This document shows, one piece after another, positions 8,181-15,526 of a DNA stretch of 16,115 bases. The stretch's first letter is position 1. Every line of letters begins with the position of its first letter. The notes below the pieces were generated by a model. It searched no databases. It was given only the letters and a program-made list of their open reading frames with translations, and was not told the DNA's origin. The stretch is from Chloroflexota bacterium (lineage in GTDB: Bacteria; Chloroflexota; Limnocylindria; QHBO01), in assembly GCA_013694645.1 (NCBI GenBank), contig JACDBZ010000001.1, positions 1 through 16,115 of the forward strand, in the 5' to 3' direction. A program made the position numbers and the translations under genes.

Positions 8181-9203
8181 ATGACCGAGCAGACCCAGTC
8201 CACCGTGGCGCCGCCCAGCCAGGAGCTCGCGCCCGAACGCTTCGCCGAGATGGCGACTCGCATCGAGGCAGAGGTTGGCCGATTCATCGTCGGACAGCAG
8301 CAGCTCGTGCGTCTCACGCTGATCAGCCTGATCGCCGGCTCGCACGCATTGCTGGAGGGGGTTCCTGGCCTCGGCAAGACGATGCTGGTCCGAACGATGG
8401 CCGATGCGCTCGACCTTGGATTCTCGCGGATCCAGTTCACGCCGGACCTCATGCCGGCCGACATCATCGGGACCAACATCATCGTCGAAGAGGGGGGCGA
8501 GCGGCGCTTCCGCTTCCAGCAGGGGCCGATCTTCGGCAACCTCATCCTCGCCGATGAGATCAATCGCGCCACGCCGAAGACGCAATCGGCGCTGCTCGAG
8601 GCCATGCAGGAGCACCGCGTCACGGTGGCAAAGCAGCAGTACACGCTGTCGGAGCCGTTCTTCGTGCTCGCCACCCAGAATCCCCTCGAAATGGAGGGCA
8701 CCTATCCCCTGCCCGAGGCGCAGCTGGATCGGTTCTTCTTCAAGATCGACGTGCCCTTTCCCTCCGAGGAGGACCTCATCGCGATCATGGAGCGCACCAC
8801 CGGGGTCGAGACCCCGACGGTAGGCAAGGCCGCCACGGGTGCCGATGTGCTCGCCATGCAGCGACTGGCGCGCGACGTGCCGATCGCCTCGCACGTGATG
8901 GCCTACGCCATCCGGCTGTTGCGCGGAACGCATCCAGAGACCGAGCGAGTGCCGGAGATCGTCAAGACGTATGTCCGCTACGGTGCCTCCCCGCGCGGTG
9001 CGCAGGCCATCGTGCTCGGCGCGAAGATTCACGCCCTGCTCGATGGCCGCTTCAACGTCGCGTATGGCGACGTGCAGGCGGTGGCGCCACCGGCACTGCG
9101 GCATCGGATCATCCTCAACTTCGAGGGAGAGGCCGAGGGCATCAGCACCGATTCGGTCGTGCGCGCGATCATCGCCGAGACGCCCACCGAACCTGCCGAG
9201 TAG
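8181..9203 (+). CDS. MoxR-family AAA+ ATPase
   Basis: A 340-residue AAA+ ATPase of the MoxR family, a cytoplasmic chaperone-like motor that works with VWA-domain partners. Visible motifs are Walker A GVPGLGKT (60-67), Walker B LILADE (121-126), sensor 1 around ATQNP (Asn167), the family stretch MEGTYPLPEAQLDRF with a likely arginine finger at Arg184, and sensor 2 at GASPRG (Arg272). Length is normal for the family. It starts 10 nt after the previous stop; the GGAG at 8164-8167 is rather far from the ATG. A 6-bp hairpin (CCTGCC 9192-9197, GGCAGG 9203-9208) encloses its stop codon, without a T-tract. The adjacent DUF58 and VWA genes are the standard partners. The client of this set is unknown. 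Confidence 0.96.
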   Translation: MTEQTQSTVAPPSQELAPERFAEMATRIEAEVGRFIVGQQQLVRLTLISLIAGSHALLEGVPGLGKTMLVRTMADALDLGFSRIQFTPDLMPADIIGTNIIVEEGGERRFRFQQGPIFGNLILADEINRATPKTQSALLEAMQEHRVTVAKQQYTLSEPFFVLATQNPLEMEGTYPLPEAQLDRFFFKIDVPFPSEEDLIAIMERTTGVETPTVGKAATGADVLAMQRLARDVPIASHVMAYAIRLLRGTHPETERVPEIVKTYVRYGASPRGAQAIVLGAKIHALLDGRFNVAYGDVQAVAPPALRHRIILNFEGEAEGISTDSVVRAIIAETPTEPAE

Positions 9204-9232
9204 GCAGGCCGTGGCGCGACTGTCTCGTCCGG

Positions 9233-9395
9233 GCTGGGTTGCGCCGGGTGCACCTAACTGCGAAGGACCCGCCAATTGGCCCATTCCCGGCTCTAGATTT
9301 TCGGAGCTTTGTACAGATTCGCGTCATTGGATCGTGACGAGTCCGCGTCGGGAACCCCAGATCTTCGTAGTTAGGTGCAACGGGTGCAACTCAGC
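9233..9395. mobile_element. 163-bp element with 33-bp imperfect terminal inverted repeats (MITE-like)
   Basis: The left arm 9233-9265 and the right arm 9363-9395 are reverse complements at 28 of 33 positions by hand alignment; the inner 17 bases (from TGCACCTAACTGCGAAG on the left) differ at one position. The 97-base centre (9266-9362) is less GC-rich than the surroundings and has no gene of its own. No target-site duplication is apparent at the edges. It lies in one of the only two junctions of this operon longer than a few bases. A small non-autonomous mobile element is the simplest reading; an RNA hairpin that processes or regulates the polycistronic message is the alternative. An open frame (GTG 9211 to TGA 9414) crosses it and ends in an ATGA overlap with the DUF58 start. 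Confidence 0.6.
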
Positions 9396-9410
9396 GCAAT
9401 TGGGGCGCCG

Positions 9411-10301
9411 ATGACCACCACCGAGCGCGCGCCCTTCTTCGACGAAGCCTTTCTGCGCCGCCTCGAGCAGTTGGAGCTCGCGTCGCGGCGCATGACCGCT
9501 GGACGCATGAAGGGCGAGCGCCGCAGCGTGCGGCGCGGGCAGAGCGTCGAGTTCGCCGATTATCGCAACTATGCCGCCGGCGACGACCTGCGCCAGCTCG
9601 ACTGGAACGCCTATGCCCGTCTCGAGAAGCTCTTCGTCAAGCTCTTCGTCGAAGAGGAGGATGTCACCGTCCACATCCTGATCGATGCCTCGCGCTCGAT
9701 GGACTACGGGGAGCCGAACAAGCTCGATGCTGCTCGCCGAGCGGCCGCAGCCCTCGGGTACCTGGGGCTGGCGAGCATGGACCGTGTCAGCGTTGCCTTC
9801 CTCGGTGACGGGAGCGCGAGCGGCATGCGACCGATGCGCGGCAAGCGTCGCGCACTCGAACTCTTCCGGTTCCTTTCGCAGCCACGAACCGAACGGCTGA
9901 CCGGTCTGGCCGCCGCCGCCCGTGCCTATGCGGGACGCATGCGCGGCAGCGGTCCTTTGCTCCTCATCAGCGACCTGATGGATCCCGGCTATCTCGACGC
10001 GATCCGCGACCTGGCGGGGACCCGCTGCCAGCTCTCGGTCCTTCACCTCCTTGCACCGGACGAGATCGAACCCGAGGTGCCGCCTGACGCGCGCCTTGTG
10101 GACAACGAGACTGGCCACTCGGTCGAGGTATCCGGTGATGACGACCTCGTCGAGCGCTATCGGACGCGCCTCGCCGAGTGGCAGACAGAGATCGCCTCGT
10201 TCGTTTCGAGGCGCGGCGGGGCCTACGTCCAGATCGCCTCGGATCTCGACCTTGCCGATCTCCTCTTCGACGTCCTCCGGCGCCGGAGGGTGGTGGAATG
10301 A
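9411..10301 (+). CDS. DUF58 domain protein (VWA-like), MoxR partner
   Basis: A 296-residue protein. The DUF58 core is plain: RGQSVEFADYRNYAAGDD (43-60), then LDWNAYARLEKLFVKLF, then VHILIDASRSM with a MIDAS-like D92-x-S94-x-S96. No membrane helix is seen, so it is probably cytoplasmic or peripheral. ATG 9411 has GGGG at 9402-9405 and places the family motifs at the usual distance from the start; GTG 9375 in the same frame would begin inside the inverted repeat and is less likely. DUF58 proteins accompany MoxR ATPases almost everywhere and probably bind the ATPase or its client; the exact action is not known. The end of the gene carries a strong Shine-Dalgarno (GGAGGG 10285-10290) and an ATGA overlap that leads into the small frame at 10298. 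Confidence 0.93.
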   Translation: MTTTERAPFFDEAFLRRLEQLELASRRMTAGRMKGERRSVRRGQSVEFADYRNYAAGDDLRQLDWNAYARLEKLFVKLFVEEEDVTVHILIDASRSMDYGEPNKLDAARRAAAALGYLGLASMDRVSVAFLGDGSASGMRPMRGKRRALELFRFLSQPRTERLTGLAAAARAYAGRMRGSGPLLLISDLMDPGYLDAIRDLAGTRCQLSVLHLLAPDEIEPEVPPDARLVDNETGHSVEVSGDDDLVERYRTRLAEWQTEIASFVSRRGGAYVQIASDLDLADLLFDVLRRRRVVE

Positions 10302-10636
10302 AGACGCGCCTCAGCGACTCCGCCGAAATTTCGGTCGAACCCCGCCTGGATGGTGCTCTGAGCCGGGTTTCGAGGATATTTCGGCCGGTCCACCGCACGA
10401 CCGGCACGTGGAAGCAGTCCCCGTGTCGACGCCTCACTGAAATTTCGGGCGAACCGCGCGCGCAATCGGCCACTAACCAGCCCGGCCGGGTATCACCGAA
10501 ATATTGGTCACCAACCGACAAGGATGGGGTCCGCGGGCGGTTTCCACGCTCAACGCAGACCGAAATATCGGTCAATCAGCGCGCTCCAGCGCCGTTGAGC
10601 CGGTTATCAACGAAATATCGGCGAGCAGCGCCGTGA
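10298..10636 (+). CDS. Small repetitive open frame bridging DUF58 and BatA-like genes, hypothetical
   Basis: A 112-residue frame made almost entirely of palindromic repeat DNA. It starts at ATG 10298, overlapping the DUF58 stop as ATGA, with GGAGGG seven bases upstream, and ends at TGA 10634-10636, overlapping the GTG of the next gene as GTGA. The peptide shows a three-fold repeat: TEIS-like motifs at residues 9-12, 47-50 and 88-91, and R-V/L-S-x-K/I-Y/F motifs at 23-28, 64-69 and 102-107. It is basic, has no signal peptide or membrane helix, and matches no family I know. The initiation signals are as good as those of the real operon genes, so ribosomes probably enter; whether the product is stable or useful is unknown. 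The likely benefit is keeping the downstream gene translationally coupled despite inserted repeats. It could equally be an accident of GC-rich DNA. Confidence 0.4.
   Translation: MKTRLSDSAEISVEPRLDGALSRVSRIFRPVHRTTGTWKQSPCRRLTEISGEPRAQSATNQPGRVSPKYWSPTDKDGVRGRFPRSTQTEISVNQRAPAPLSRLSTKYRRAAP
10322..10621. repeat. Array of six CCGAAATWTCGG palindromes forming three imperfect hairpin units
   Basis: Six 12-bp sites close to CCGAAATWTCGG begin at 10323, 10373, 10437, 10496, 10560 and 10610; the first and fifth are perfect palindromes. Steps are 50, 64, 59, 64 and 50 bases. Flanks show two alternating types. Odd sites are followed by a GAACC-like stretch, even sites are preceded by a GCCGGGTATC-like stretch, and these flanks are roughly reverse complements. 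Each odd-even pair can therefore fold into a hairpin (10322-10385, 10436-10508 and 10560-10621), giving three diverged tandem units of about 114-123 bases. A clustered REP/MITE family is the best reading; an operator array for a dimeric regulator is possible but would not explain the conserved flanks. Confidence 0.8.
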
Positions 10637-12597
10637 TTGCGCCACTGGCCCTCATCGGTCTGATCGCACTGCCGATCATCGTCGCCTTCTACATGCTGCG
10701 TCTGCGCCGGCGAGACGTGCCGGTCGGCTCCACCTTCCTGTGGCAGCAGCTCATCCGCGACGTGGAGGCCAATGCCCCGTGGCAGAGGCTGCGCTTCAGC
10801 TGGCTGCTGTTGGTGCAGCTGCTGATCGCCGCGATCGTGGTGCTGGCAGCGGCTCGTCCGTTCAGCACGGTCGAATCTGACCTGGGAGCCAACGTCGTGC
10901 TCATCGTCGACACGAGCGCTTCCATGGCGACCCGCACCGACGACGAGGACCGCATGAATCTCGCCCGTGAGCGAGCGAGCGCGGTGGTCGAGCGACTGCC
11001 GGTCGGCGGGCGGATCACGGTGGTTGCCGCGGCCGACACCGCGGACGTCCTGGTCAGCGAGACCGATGACACCGATGCCGCGCTGGAGGCGATCGACGGG
11101 ATCACCGCCACCCAGTTGCCCGGCGACCTGACCGATGCGTTCGCACTCTCATCGGCGCTGGCGCAGCGCGACGCCGACTCCACGATCGTTGTCGTCACCG
11201 ATGCGGCCGGCGATGTTCTTCCCGAGGTCGGGGTGGGAGCACCGGTGCTCGTCGAGCGCATCGGCTCGACCAATGCGAACCAGGCGATCGCCGCGCTGTC
11301 CGCCCTGCGACGGGCCGGTGGCGCGCAGCTCGACCTGTTCGTGGCCGTCTCGAATCCTTCCACCCTCCAGGCCACCCGGCGGCTCGAGGTGTACGCCGAT
11401 GGCGCCCTGGTCGATGCGCGCGAGCTCACCATTCCGGCCGGACAGCGCTCCGAGGCGCTGATCAGCACCGTTCCCGGCGCCGCCCGGCTTGTCGAGGCGC
11501 GTCTCGCCGGCTCCGACGCGCTCATCACCGATGACCGCGCCTTCGCGGTCGTGCCCGCGGACGAGACCACCCGTGCCCTGCTGGTGGGGGGCGGAAATGC
11601 CTACCTCGAGAACGCCCTTGCCCTGCTCCCGCGCCTCGAGCTGTACGCGGTGGACGAGGACGGCTACCCAGACGCGATCGCCGATGCGGACGAGGCGGGC
11701 ACGCCGTACGGACTGGTCGTGTTCGACGGCATCGTTCCCGACGAGCCGCCGCAGGTCCCGGCTCTCTACCTCGACCCGGACGCCGACGGCGCGTTCGGCA
11801 CGGTCGATGGGCGAATCGAGAACCCCGTCATCGACCGCACCGACCCCGATGAGCCGCTCCTGAGATTCGTCGATCTCTCGACGGTGCACATCGGTCGGGC
11901 ACGTGAGCTCGGGATGGCCGAGGGCATGCATTCCGTGGTGGAGACGACGGGCGGAGATCCGCTGGTGGCGGTCGGCGAGGTGGATGGTCGACGCATCGGC
12001 CTGATCGGCTTCGACCTTGGCGAGTCCGACCTCCCGCTCCAGGTCGCCTTCCCGCTGCTGATGAGCAACCTGACGGAGGTCCTCCTCCCGGCGGTCGAGG
12101 GGATCCTGCCGTCCTCGATGCGGCTCGGTGAGTCGGCGAGCGTCGCTGTCGACCCCCGGATCGAGCGAATCCTCGTCACCAACACCGGAACACCGGACCT
12201 TCCCGGTGCAACCGACGTGGGCGTCGAGGTCTCGGCGGTCGGCGGGCGCGTGACGATTCCCGGCGCTGATCTTGTAGGCCTGCGCGAGGTCCGGGCGCTG
12301 AGCGAGCTGCCGGAGCTCGATGGTGCGCGCCTCGGCCAGACGGCCATCAACCTGTTCAGCGCAGACGAGTCAGACGTCACGCCGGGCGATCCGCAGCGAA
12401 TCATCGAGATGGGCCGCGTGACATCCGGCGATGAGCCCGCAAACCAGCCGACGCGCTCCGAGTGGTGGTGGCCGCTGGCGCTCGCCGCACTGGCGCTGCT
12501 CGCCGTCGAATGGCTGCTCTTTCATCGACCGACGCGTCTCCGACTCGCGCGCGCCTTCGGTCAGCGGCCACAGCCGCTCGGAGGTCGAGCGCGTTGA
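10633..12597 (+). CDS. BatA-like membrane protein with VWA domain
   Basis: A 654-residue protein starting at a GTG. The N-terminus matches the BatA type: helix 1 (about 4-22), the RRRDVPVGSTFLWQQ stretch, the NAPWQRLRFS motif, and helix 2 (57-75) ending in ARPF. A VWA domain follows, with MIDAS DTSAS (D93, S95, S97) and a later VVVTDAAGD. A beta-rich region (about 220-300) and a glutamine-amidotransferase-like stretch (ALLVGGG to LVVFDG, about 313-380) come next, and a last helix (about 611-630) returns to the membrane. The GTG is chosen because family members begin right before helix 1; it lacks a good Shine-Dalgarno and overlaps the upstream small frame as GTGA, so coupling is likely. The frame is open back to TTG 10504, but that part is repeat DNA. 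It should present metal-dependent ligand binding at the membrane for the MoxR system. Confidence 0.9.
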   Translation: MIAPLALIGLIALPIIVAFYMLRLRRRDVPVGSTFLWQQLIRDVEANAPWQRLRFSWLLLVQLLIAAIVVLAAARPFSTVESDLGANVVLIVDTSASMATRTDDEDRMNLARERASAVVERLPVGGRITVVAAADTADVLVSETDDTDAALEAIDGITATQLPGDLTDAFALSSALAQRDADSTIVVVTDAAGDVLPEVGVGAPVLVERIGSTNANQAIAALSALRRAGGAQLDLFVAVSNPSTLQATRRLEVYADGALVDARELTIPAGQRSEALISTVPGAARLVEARLAGSDALITDDRAFAVVPADETTRALLVGGGNAYLENALALLPRLELYAVDEDGYPDAIADADEAGTPYGLVVFDGIVPDEPPQVPALYLDPDADGAFGTVDGRIENPVIDRTDPDEPLLRFVDLSTVHIGRARELGMAEGMHSVVETTGGDPLVAVGEVDGRRIGLIGFDLGESDLPLQVAFPLLMSNLTEVLLPAVEGILPSSMRLGESASVAVDPRIERILVTNTGTPDLPGATDVGVEVSAVGGRVTIPGADLVGLREVRALSELPELDGARLGQTAINLFSADESDVTPGDPQRIIEMGRVTSGDEPANQPTRSEWWWPLALAALALLAVEWLLFHRPTRLRLARAFGQRPQPLGGRAR

Positions 12598-15515
12598 GCT
12601 TCCCCGTCGGCTTCTCCGATCCGACCTGGCTGTGGCTGGCGCTGCCCGCAGTGGCGATCGTCGTCATGGGCTGGTTGGGTGCCTCGCGCACGCTCCCGAT
12701 GGGACGCCGCGTGGCATCCCTCGTCATCCGGCTCGTCCTGGTTGCCTGCCTCGTCCTTGCCCTGGCTGGCGCGCGCCTGGCGCTGCCGTCAGATCGGCTC
12801 AGCGTGGTGTTCCTGCTGGACGCCTCGGCTTCGATGCTCGACGCGACGCGCGAGGACCTCGTGACGTGGGCGCGCGACAGCGTACGCAAGATGCCGGAGG
12901 GTGATACGGCGGGAGTGGTCGTGTTCGGCGGCAACGCCCTTGTGGATCGGCTGCCGTCGGAGCTCGATCAGCTCTCGGATCCCGCATCGGAGCCGGTCGT
13001 CGGCGCGACGGACGTTGGGGCCGCCGTGCGCCTGGCAGCGGCCATCTTCCCGGCAGGCTCACAGCAGCGCATCGTGCTTCTCTCCGATGGGAACGACACC
13101 TCCGGCGAAGCCGAGGACGCGATTGCGGCAGCGTCGGCGCGTGGCATCCGGCTTGACGTCGTGACCCCGGCCGACGAGTCCGCCGCCGAAGTCCTCGTCG
13201 ATGCCGTCGACGCGCCTCCGGGCGCGCGTGTCGGCGAGACGATCGACCTCAGCGTTCGACTGCGCTCGACGATCACCACCGAGGCCACCCTGCGCCTGCT
13301 GGCGGACGGCGCCGCGGTCGCGACGCGTGAGCTGGACCTCGAGCCGGGCGTGACCACGATCCCCTTCGCTGTCACCGCCGACGAGCCCGGCTTTCACGTC
13401 TTTCGCGCCGTCATCGAGGCCGCCGACGATCGCTTCAGCCAGAACAACGCGGCGGACGCCTACGTGCTCGTCAGCGGCGAGCCACAGGTGCTCGTGGCCA
13501 CCGACGACCCGGCGCGTGCCGCCGATCTCGTAGCCTCCCTCGGCGAGGGCAGCCTGGAGGTGACCGTGGTGGCTTCGACAGGCGTGCCGTCGTCGTTGAC
13601 CTCGCTCGCCGGCTACGACGCGGTGGTGCTCGACAACGTCGAGGCATCGGACCTGGGCGAAACGACCATGGCATCGCTCCAGGTATACGTCCGCGATCTC
13701 GGCAAGGGGCTGGTGATGCTCGGAGGCCGCGACAGCTACGGCGCCGGCGGGTACCTCGACACGCCGCTGGAGGAGACGCTGCCGGTCTATATGACCGTCC
13801 GCGACCGCGAGCGCTCGCCGGACGTGGCCATGGTCGCGGTGGTCGACAAGTCGGGCAGCATGGCCGACTGCCACTGCACCGGTGATTCGCGCGACAACGC
13901 AAATCCGTCGGGCACACGCGGATTCGAGAAAGTCGACATCGCGCGGGAGGCGATCCTGCGCGCCGCCGAGGCGATGGCCCCGACCGACCAGCTCGGTGTC
14001 GTGACCTTCGATCAGAACGCGCACTGGGCCGTGCGCACGGCGCCGATCGACTTCGGCGCGCTGAGCAACGGTCTCGGGTTCCCGGCGGACGGCAACACGA
14101 ACATCTACGCGGGGCTCAAGGCCGCCTACGACGACCTCATCGACAACCCGGCGACCCTTCGCCACATCATCCTGATCACCGACGGCTGGTCGACGCACGG
14201 CGCCTACGACGATCTCCTGGAGGACATGCGGGCCGCCGGCATCACGCTCTCGACGATCGGCACCGGCGGCGGATCGGCTGGACTCCTGGAGCGGTTGGCC
14301 GAAGAGGCGGGAGGCCGCTACTACGATGCCGGTGACGCGACCACCATCCCCGACATCTTCCTGCGCGAGACGATCCGCACGGCAGGCGAGCAGATCGTCG
14401 AGGAGACGTTCCAGCCGATCCCATCGTCCTCTTCGGAGATCCTCGACGGGCTCGACGCCGGTCGCCTGCCGCAGTTGCTCGGCTATAACGCCACCACGGC
14501 CAAGGGTTCCGCCACGGTTTCCCTCCTGACCGGCCGCGAGGATCCGCTCCTGGCCCAGTGGCAGTACGGGCTGGGCCGCGCGGTCGCGTGGACGTCGGAC
14601 ACGCGACAGCAGTGGGCGACGCCCTGGATCGGGACGCCGGAGTTCGGCACCCTGACCGCCCAGCTCGTGGCCTGGACGCTGCCGCCACAGGACGCCGAGG
14701 GCATCGACGTGCGCTTCAGCCCGGGCGAGGACGGCGAGCTCAATGTCGAGGTCACCTCCTTCGACGAGGAGGCAGGACCGCGCAACTTCTATCGGACGGT
14801 CCTGCGCCTCGTCTCGCCGGACCTGGAGCCGACGCAGACCATGCTCGAGCAGGTGGGACCTGGCCGGTATGCCGGCACGGTCAGGGCCGACGAGCAGGGC
14901 GCCTACCTGGTGCGGGTGGCACAGACATTCGAGGACGAGAACGGGACCGATGCGGCCAGCCGCACGCTCGGGATCGTGTCGCCGGCGGCCGAAGAATACC
15001 GACGCCTCGGCATCGACACGGACGCTCTGGCCGCCTTCGCGGCGGCCGGCCGCGGCCGCGAGCTTCCGCTCGTCGAGGAGGAGGCACCGAGCACTGTCTG
15101 GACGCACGACATCGAAGCCGACGCCTTCCCGACCCCGATCTGGCCCTGGCTCCTCCTCCTGGCCATCCTGCTCGTGCCGCTCGACATCGGCGTCCGCCGG
15201 GTGGCGCTCAGCCGTGCGGACTTCCGTCGTGTCCGCGCGTGGGCCGCGCAACGCGTGGGAATGGGTCGGTCTGAGCCCGAGGCGGTGCCAGGACTCGCCG
15301 AGCTGCGCGCCGCCAGGGATCGCAGCATCCGGCGAGCCGATCGCGTCGCAACACCAGCCGCCGTGACACTACCCACCACGCCAGGCACGAACCCTGGACC
15401 ACCACGGCGCCCGTCCGTGCCCGCCCCACCGGCAGCCCCGGCGATGGCGTCGCAGCCGGATCCACCCGGCGAGACGCTGGCCGAGCGGCTCGCCCGCCGT
15501 CGCCGCGGCGGCTGA
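12594..15515 (+). CDS. Large membrane protein with two VWA domains and a GATase-like domain
   Basis: A 973-residue protein. Helices lie at about 11-29 and 42-61. VWA domain 1 begins at LSVVFLLDASASM (MIDAS D76, S78, S80). After a beta-rich part, a glutamine-amidotransferase-like domain (about 297-402) contains YDAVVLDN and GLVMLGGRDSYGAGGY. VWA domain 2 begins at MVAVVDKSGSM (D418, S420, S422) and includes ILITDGWS; directly after its MIDAS lies a Cys-His-Cys insert (C426-H427-C428). Another beta-rich region, a helix (850-867) and a basic Pro/Ala-rich cytoplasmic tail complete it. The start is TTG 12594, which overlaps the previous stop and has GGAGG at 12580-12584; the same frame is open from 12462, but that would overlap BatA by over 130 bases. 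Two metal sites suggest multivalent binding of a client or partner. The exact role is unknown. Confidence 0.92.
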   Translation: MSFPVGFSDPTWLWLALPAVAIVVMGWLGASRTLPMGRRVASLVIRLVLVACLVLALAGARLALPSDRLSVVFLLDASASMLDATREDLVTWARDSVRKMPEGDTAGVVVFGGNALVDRLPSELDQLSDPASEPVVGATDVGAAVRLAAAIFPAGSQQRIVLLSDGNDTSGEAEDAIAAASARGIRLDVVTPADESAAEVLVDAVDAPPGARVGETIDLSVRLRSTITTEATLRLLADGAAVATRELDLEPGVTTIPFAVTADEPGFHVFRAVIEAADDRFSQNNAADAYVLVSGEPQVLVATDDPARAADLVASLGEGSLEVTVVASTGVPSSLTSLAGYDAVVLDNVEASDLGETTMASLQVYVRDLGKGLVMLGGRDSYGAGGYLDTPLEETLPVYMTVRDRERSPDVAMVAVVDKSGSMADCHCTGDSRDNANPSGTRGFEKVDIAREAILRAAEAMAPTDQLGVVTFDQNAHWAVRTAPIDFGALSNGLGFPADGNTNIYAGLKAAYDDLIDNPATLRHIILITDGWSTHGAYDDLLEDMRAAGITLSTIGTGGGSAGLLERLAEEAGGRYYDAGDATTIPDIFLRETIRTAGEQIVEETFQPIPSSSSEILDGLDAGRLPQLLGYNATTAKGSATVSLLTGREDPLLAQWQYGLGRAVAWTSDTRQQWATPWIGTPEFGTLTAQLVAWTLPPQDAEGIDVRFSPGEDGELNVEVTSFDEEAGPRNFYRTVLRLVSPDLEPTQTMLEQVGPGRYAGTVRADEQGAYLVRVAQTFEDENGTDAASRTLGIVSPAAEEYRRLGIDTDALAAFAAAGRGRELPLVEEEAPSTVWTHDIEADAFPTPIWPWLLLLAILLVPLDIGVRRVALSRADFRRVRAWAAQRVGMGRSEPEAVPGLAELRAARDRSIRRADRVATPAAVTLPTTPGTNPGPPRRPSVPAPPAAPAMASQPDPPGETLAERLARRRRGG

Positions 15516-15523
15516 CGCCGCGG
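15503..15523. terminator. Possible bidirectional hairpin between convergent genes
   Basis: A perfect 8-bp stem, CCGCGGCG (15503-15510) with CGCCGCGG (15516-15523), encloses a 5-base loop GCTGA that contains the stop codon of the double-VWA gene. It lies between two convergent genes only 11 bases apart, where a shared terminator is expected. There is no T-tract on either side, so this is not a classical intrinsic terminator. Confidence 0.3.
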
Positions 15524-15526
15524 GGC

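Noticed and set aside
9266..9362. Promoter inside the 163-bp element
   Set aside because: TTGTAC at 9309-9314 and TAGATT at 9294-9299 look like promoter hexamers, but neither has a partner at proper spacing.
10322..10621. CRISPR array
   Set aside because: Repeats are only about 12 bases at their core, diverged, alternate in orientation and are spaced irregularly; there are no cas genes.
12462..12593. Upstream start for the double-VWA gene
   Set aside because: It would overlap the BatA-like gene by over 130 bases and add an Ala/Arg-rich stretch; TTG 12594 has GGAGG at proper spacing and a 4-nt overlap.
13059..15251. Minus-strand open frame of 730 codons
   Set aside because: Antisense to the double-VWA gene; its length reflects codon bias of the real strand, and no domain is visible in the product.
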